A stretch of 56,014 nt of DNA from Sphingobacteriales bacterium 16-39-50. Lineage in GTDB: Bacteria; Bacteroidota; Bacteroidia; Sphingobacteriales; Sphingobacteriaceae. Each line of letters starts with the position of its first letter. Position 1 is the stretch's first letter. The stretch covers positions 1 through 56,014 of the forward strand of contig NCHA01000018.1 of the NCBI GenBank assembly GCA_002257025.1, given 5' to 3'. Positions 52,955 through 56,014 of this stretch are shown here, piece by piece. The position numbers and the translations under genes are program-made. Below the pieces are notes generated by a model that ran no database searches, had not been told where the DNA came from, and saw nothing but the letters and a program-made list of their open reading frames with translations.

Positions 52955-53404
52955 ACCCTTTAAATAAACCTTAGTTCGATATAAGGAGGGTTAAAAAATA
53001 CAGTTAAACTTGGTCAGATAGTGCTTTGTAGCCATCATGATTTGATTTTGGAAATCAATACCTGCGTGTTATAGGCTGGTCCAGTCCTTTCCTCCGGAGT
53101 ATTTCCGGCAAGAAATCGCGTTCTGATTCAAATTATTAATAGCCGGAAGACACTTCCTCCGGCAAGGTTTATTTTACCCGGGGCTGTTTTTCATAGGAAC
53201 GGACAACCCAACCGTCCGTTGTTTAGCGAAGCGGCTCTACGGATTTTGTAATGATAAGGAGTCTCCTGACTCCTTTAATGATGGTTAAAGCTATACCGTT
53301 CAAATTTCCGGTAACTGTAGATATCCTAAATTTACTGTGTTATTGTTATGATGGCTAGACCCAAACTAAACATGCAAAGACTCTATTTCTGTATCTACCT
53401 AAAC
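52955..53404. other. hairpin-rich intergenic region
   Basis: About 450 bases with no convincing gene. Hairpins in a row: CCGGA/TCCGG (53094-53107), GCCGGAA/TTCCTCCGGC (53144-53166), AACGGAC/GTCCGTT (53198-53220) and AAGGAGTC/GACTCCTT (53257-53276). GGAGTC/GACTCC recurs at 53673 and 55968. Confidence 0.55.
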
Positions 53405-53433
53405 AAAAAGCCTGACACTTTCGTATCAGGCTT
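53405..53433 (-). terminator. terminator downstream of tRNA-Leu
   Basis: AAGCCTGA (53408-53415) pairs with TCAGGCTT (53426-53433); on the minus strand a T-run follows. It is two bases beyond the tRNA 3' end. Confidence 0.85.
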
Positions 53434-53435
53434 CG

Positions 53436-53515
53436 TACCCAGCGCCGGAATCGAACCGGCACAGTTTCCTATCGGTGTTTGAGACCGACGCGTCTACCAG
53501 TTCCGCCAGCTGGGC
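53436..53515 (-). tRNA. tRNA-Leu (CAA)
   Basis: Minus-strand cloverleaf: acceptor GCCCAGC with GCTGGGT, D-arm GCGGAACTGGTAGACGC, anticodon stem TCGGT/ACCGA around CTCAAAC (anticodon CAA, reading UUG), a short class II variable arm AGGAAACT and T-arm GCCGG TTCGATT CCGGC. The discriminator is A and no CCA is encoded. No integrase lies beside it. Confidence 0.93.
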
Positions 53516-53672
53516 ATTTTGTATAAACGTTTATGATAAATCGATCTACGTTGCGGGATGCAAACATAAATAAAATTTTAATAATTTTACAGGATTTAAG
53601 CTATGAATTTGTTCAGAATTTCCCCTGCTATTCGTAGTGTTAAACAAAGCATGAAACGGATTATCCAACGGT

Positions 53673-53692
53673 AAGGAATCTTCTGACTCCTT
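53673..53692. repeat. GGAGTC-type hairpin repeat copy
   Basis: AAGGAATC-TTCT-GACTCCTT is an imperfect copy of the perfect hairpin at 53257-53276; another copy is GGAGTCTAAGACTCC at 55968-55982. Confidence 0.6.
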
Positions 53693-53700
53693 TAATTAAT

Positions 53701-54588
53701 TTAAGAACCAATCTCCAGCTTATACCCTTTCCCCCGAACAACAACAATTTTTACTTTCGGATCAAGCTCCAGTTTTTTCCTGAGTTTTGATATGAACATA
53801 TCCAGGCTGCGCCCCACAATAACACCTTCATCTTCCCAGATCTCTTTTTGCAGACGGCTTCGCTCTATAGTTTCGTTTGGTGATGATGCGAAAATGAGGA
53901 GTAAACGGGTTTCCGTTCCGGTCAGGTCTATTGTTTTTCCATTTATCAGAAGATTACGGTTCTTCGCGTCGAAAAGCACCTGGCCCAAACTGAAGGTATT
54001 GCTGGACTGAAGGTCTGGTAGGGTTCTCCCGGGCTTAACAGATCTCAAAAAAATAAAACCAACAAATGCTAAAAATGGCAGGCTGCCCAGAAGATATCCA
54101 TTCTTTGCTATTAGTAAACCCTTGGGTTCAAACCTTATATTAATCATATAACATGCTGCGGGTTGCACTCTTCCTGAACATGCTACTATATCGTCTTTTT
54201 TATTTCCGGAAATAGCAAATCCATAGGCTACACTAGCGTTGCCACAGTTCAAAACGTTAACAACATAATCACCTGCAAGCGGGTCTTTGGCTAACAAACG
54301 CCGGGTAGTGTTTACAAGCGAGTCGGGTTGAAATGTAAGATTATTCTCAAACCTGATCTGGTATTCATCCGCTGCGATCTTATTTACAGGCAGCACCCTT
54401 GATTTGCTGTCGCCCGACTGTAAGAGCAGTTCATGTCCGATCCTGCGGAGTAATACTTCCCTTCTTGCAATATCAAAGTCGTCGTCTTCTCTGATACCGA
54501 AAGCCACGCCGATTACAGAGATAAACAATAATATCAATGCTAAGAGGTATTTGCGTTTCCCTGAAATCAGATTTTGGCTAACATGCAT
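53701..54588 (-). CDS. membrane-anchored winged-helix regulator
   Basis: A 295-residue protein with one membrane helix near the N-terminus (13-31), an extracytoplasmic domain (about 32-164) with three Cys (115, 137, 146), a second helix (165-182) and a cytoplasmic OmpR/PhoB-type winged helix (about 198-295: FSLGQVLFDAKNRNLLING, LTGTETRLLLIFASSPNETIERSRLQKEIW, RGKGYKLEIG). It would bind DNA while tethered in the membrane, but with the DNA-binding domain at the C-terminus, opposite to ToxR. No phosphorylation domain is present, so it likely senses a periplasmic signal directly. It is divergent from the Asp-box protein. Confidence 0.85.
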   Translation of the reverse strand: MHVSQNLISGKRKYLLALILLFISVIGVAFGIREDDDFDIARREVLLRRIGHELLLQSGDSKSRVLPVNKIAADEYQIRFENNLTFQPDSLVNTTRRLLAKDPLAGDYVVNVLNCGNASVAYGFAISGNKKDDIVACSGRVQPAACYMINIRFEPKGLLIAKNGYLLGSLPFLAFVGFIFLRSVKPGRTLPDLQSSNTFSLGQVLFDAKNRNLLINGKTIDLTGTETRLLLIFASSPNETIERSRLQKEIWEDEGVIVGRSLDMFISKLRKKLELDPKVKIVVVRGKGYKLEIGS

Positions 54589-54708
54589 TATGTCAAGATT
54601 TTATTTACAAAGTTTACAATTTTATTTACAATTCTGATTGCTTGAACTGAAAGATCTCAAAGTAATTTAGCTGAATCAACTAGATATGTTTCAGTTAAAT
54701 TTAAAAGT

Positions 54709-55845
54709 ATGAAAAGATTATTTGTGTTTGTTCCGACCATCTTTCTGGTGTTATTTCTACTGAATTCTTTTGTTCTAAAAGAAAAGGACCGGGGGGAGAA
54801 AACGACCCAGGGGACTAAATCAATTAAAGACCAGGGGACTGGTGATAAGTCACTTATAGATCCATCTGCAAAAGACTCAGAATTCAGACCCAATGGAAAT
54901 AAAACTGTGCTTGCAAGCAGCGTTCTCAAATCTAATGATGACGGACTAACATGGCAGGACATTAGCGAAGGACTCCCTGCAATTGAACAGCCTGTAAATT
55001 TCTTTGCCGGAGAGTCAGATCTTTATTTAAATGTAAAAAATGAAATGTATCGAAGTAAGAGTAATCTTGTGACCCCGGTTTGGGAAAAAGTGAATGTACC
55101 TGATCCGCAAAGTGCTTCGATTGCTTTCAATCGTTCGGGTATCATGGCCTTCAATTATAAAGGACAGATCTATCAAAAGACTTCCGCTACACAAACCTGG
55201 TTGCCTATACATACAAATTTCAGCAAACATTCAATGCGGACTGTTTTTGAAACCTCTGATGGAACGTTATTCCTCGGTTTTGACCACGGTCTTTACAAAT
55301 CTACCGACAAGGGCAAAAACTGGAAACAGGTCCAAAATGAAGGCTGGGTAATGAATATTGTGGAGTCGGAGGGCGTTCTTGTGGCGACTGGTCAGAAAGG
55401 GATCATGCGTTCGACAGATAATGGTGAACACTGGCAATGGGTGATCAGTGAGGGAGGCGTGGGTATAGCTATAGAACGTATCGAAGGTGGATTTGCTGCG
55501 ATATCCTTCAACACAGAAACCCAATCAAGAAGGGTACGCATTTCATTGGATAGCGGAAAAACCTGGCAGCCTATTGATGAAGGACTTCGCCCTACTTTGT
55601 TCCTTTCATCGATCAAACAAGTTGGTAAATATTTAGTACTTGGTCACCCGGATGGCATATTCCGTACATCTGACAGGGGTAAAACCTGGAAAAGTGTTCA
55701 TTCTGGCCTTGATGTACCAACTGATAAAAATGTGTTCAAATTTGTACCAAGCTGGAACAGACAAGTCGATGAACCTGGAAATGTATTTAAGATATTTGTT
55801 TCCGGTAATGCAATGTATGCTGTGGTGGTGAGTGCGGGATGTTGA
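54709..55845 (+). CDS. Asp-box (BNR) beta-propeller exported protein
   Basis: A 378-residue protein with an N-terminal signal or membrane anchor (3-23), a low-complexity linker rich in Lys, Gly and Asp (about 24-62), and a beta-propeller marked by five Asp-box motifs of the form S-x-D-x-G-x-T-W: SNDDGLTW, STDKGKNW, STDNGEHW, SLDSGKTW and TSDRGKTW. Asp boxes occur in sialidases and in VPS10-type or non-enzymatic propellers; no sialidase Arg triad or catalytic Tyr could be identified. Probably a periplasmic or surface binding protein and the likely target of the divergent regulator. Confidence 0.85.
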   Translation: MKRLFVFVPTIFLVLFLLNSFVLKEKDRGEKTTQGTKSIKDQGTGDKSLIDPSAKDSEFRPNGNKTVLASSVLKSNDDGLTWQDISEGLPAIEQPVNFFAGESDLYLNVKNEMYRSKSNLVTPVWEKVNVPDPQSASIAFNRSGIMAFNYKGQIYQKTSATQTWLPIHTNFSKHSMRTVFETSDGTLFLGFDHGLYKSTDKGKNWKQVQNEGWVMNIVESEGVLVATGQKGIMRSTDNGEHWQWVISEGGVGIAIERIEGGFAAISFNTETQSRRVRISLDSGKTWQPIDEGLRPTLFLSSIKQVGKYLVLGHPDGIFRTSDRGKTWKSVHSGLDVPTDKNVFKFVPSWNRQVDEPGNVFKIFVSGNAMYAVVVSAGC

Positions 55846-55894
55846 AAGTAAGTTGCTGAAGGTAGTTTAGTGATTGGCTCAAAACAACGTTTGC

Positions 55895-55982
55895 CCCGAT
55901 GGCTATCGGGAGCAACAAGGACTGATATGAAGGTGTCGGGTTTTGTTGTATTGTAAGATATAGGAACGGAGTCTAAGACTCC
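55895..55982. repeat. palindromic repeats after the Asp-box gene
   Basis: CCCGATGGCTATCGGG (55895-55910) is a one-mismatch relative of the 3528 palindrome, and GGAGTCTAAGACTCC (55968-55982) of the 53257 hairpin. No gene is seen from 55846 to the window end. Confidence 0.6.
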
Positions 55983-56014
55983 TGGTCATTGAATAATCCG
56001 TAGTCACGCTACGC

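Noticed and set aside
53436..53515. tRNA-Leu as the integration site of the left-hand island
   Set aside because: It is about 50 kb from the integrase and no partial tRNA copy was seen near 2768-2861.
54709..55845. Sialidase assignment for the Asp-box protein
   Set aside because: Asp boxes alone do not show sialidase activity; I could not identify the catalytic Arg triad or Tyr/Glu pair.

Overview
The window is a chromosomal stretch of a Bacteroidota bacterium, most likely of the Sphingobacteriales (Pedobacter/Mucilaginibacter/Solitalea-like). The signs are: a variant system I cytochrome c maturation operon with a CcmD-family protein and a glutamate dehydrogenase embedded in it, promoters of the TAnnTTTG type, weak or absent Shine-Dalgarno sequences with several TTG starts, a tRNA without encoded CCA, a BatA-domain protein, DUF4199, a GH3-like protein, a TonB-dependent receptor, and palindromic or word-like intergenic repeats. 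No plasmid, prophage structural module or CRISPR array was seen.

Layout. (1) 1-2.8 kb: end of a mobile island, with two unrecognised genes and a tyrosine recombinase, abutting the ccm operon. (2) 2.86-9.4 kb: ccmC-like, ccmD-like, glutamate dehydrogenase, ccmE (Cys-type), ccmF, then a DUF2520 Rossmann protein. (3) 9.4-13.1 kb: 2Fe-2S ferredoxin and IscX (iron-sulfur assembly), a KdsC-like phosphatase, a Spy-like periplasmic protein, a candidate structured RNA, Maf and Ppx/GppA. (4) 13.2-15.5 kb: a two-gene NatAB-like ABC exporter. (5) 15.7-23.4 kb: an exported five-gene set of planctomycete-type cytochrome/DUF1549-DUF1553 protein, DUF1501 protein, sugar isomerase-like TIM barrel, DUF2231-cytochrome-LRR fusion and metallophosphoesterase, facing a TonB-dependent receptor. 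(6) 25.7-31.7 kb: DnaJ/GrpE chaperones, FtsE-like ATPase, LuxC-like acyl-CoA reductase divergent from a dicluster ferredoxin, UspA and an NlpC/P60 hydrolase. (7) 31.9-40.3 kb: a complete histidine operon hisG-D-C-B-H-A-F-IE on the minus strand, preceded by a previously unlisted 18-residue leader peptide with five His codons and followed closely by a WD40 protein. (8) 40.5-52.1 kb: a long plus-strand run: BatA-like protein, a dihydroorotase homologue that has lost nearly all metal ligands, an acidic unknown, DUF4199, two family-2 glycosyltransferases, a membrane protein, GH3-like, dxr and rseP. (9) 52.4-56.0 kb: hscB, tRNA-Leu(CAA), and a membrane-anchored winged-helix regulator divergent from an Asp-box beta-propeller protein.

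The best leads are the his leader peptide, the metal-site-less dihydroorotase, the exported cytochrome/DUF1501 module with a carbohydrate-binding-like insertion, the membrane-tethered regulator pair, the structured RNA before maf, and the families of intergenic repeats in which each gap carries its own short repeated word, often in inverted arrangement. All calls are by reading sequence only; no searches were run.
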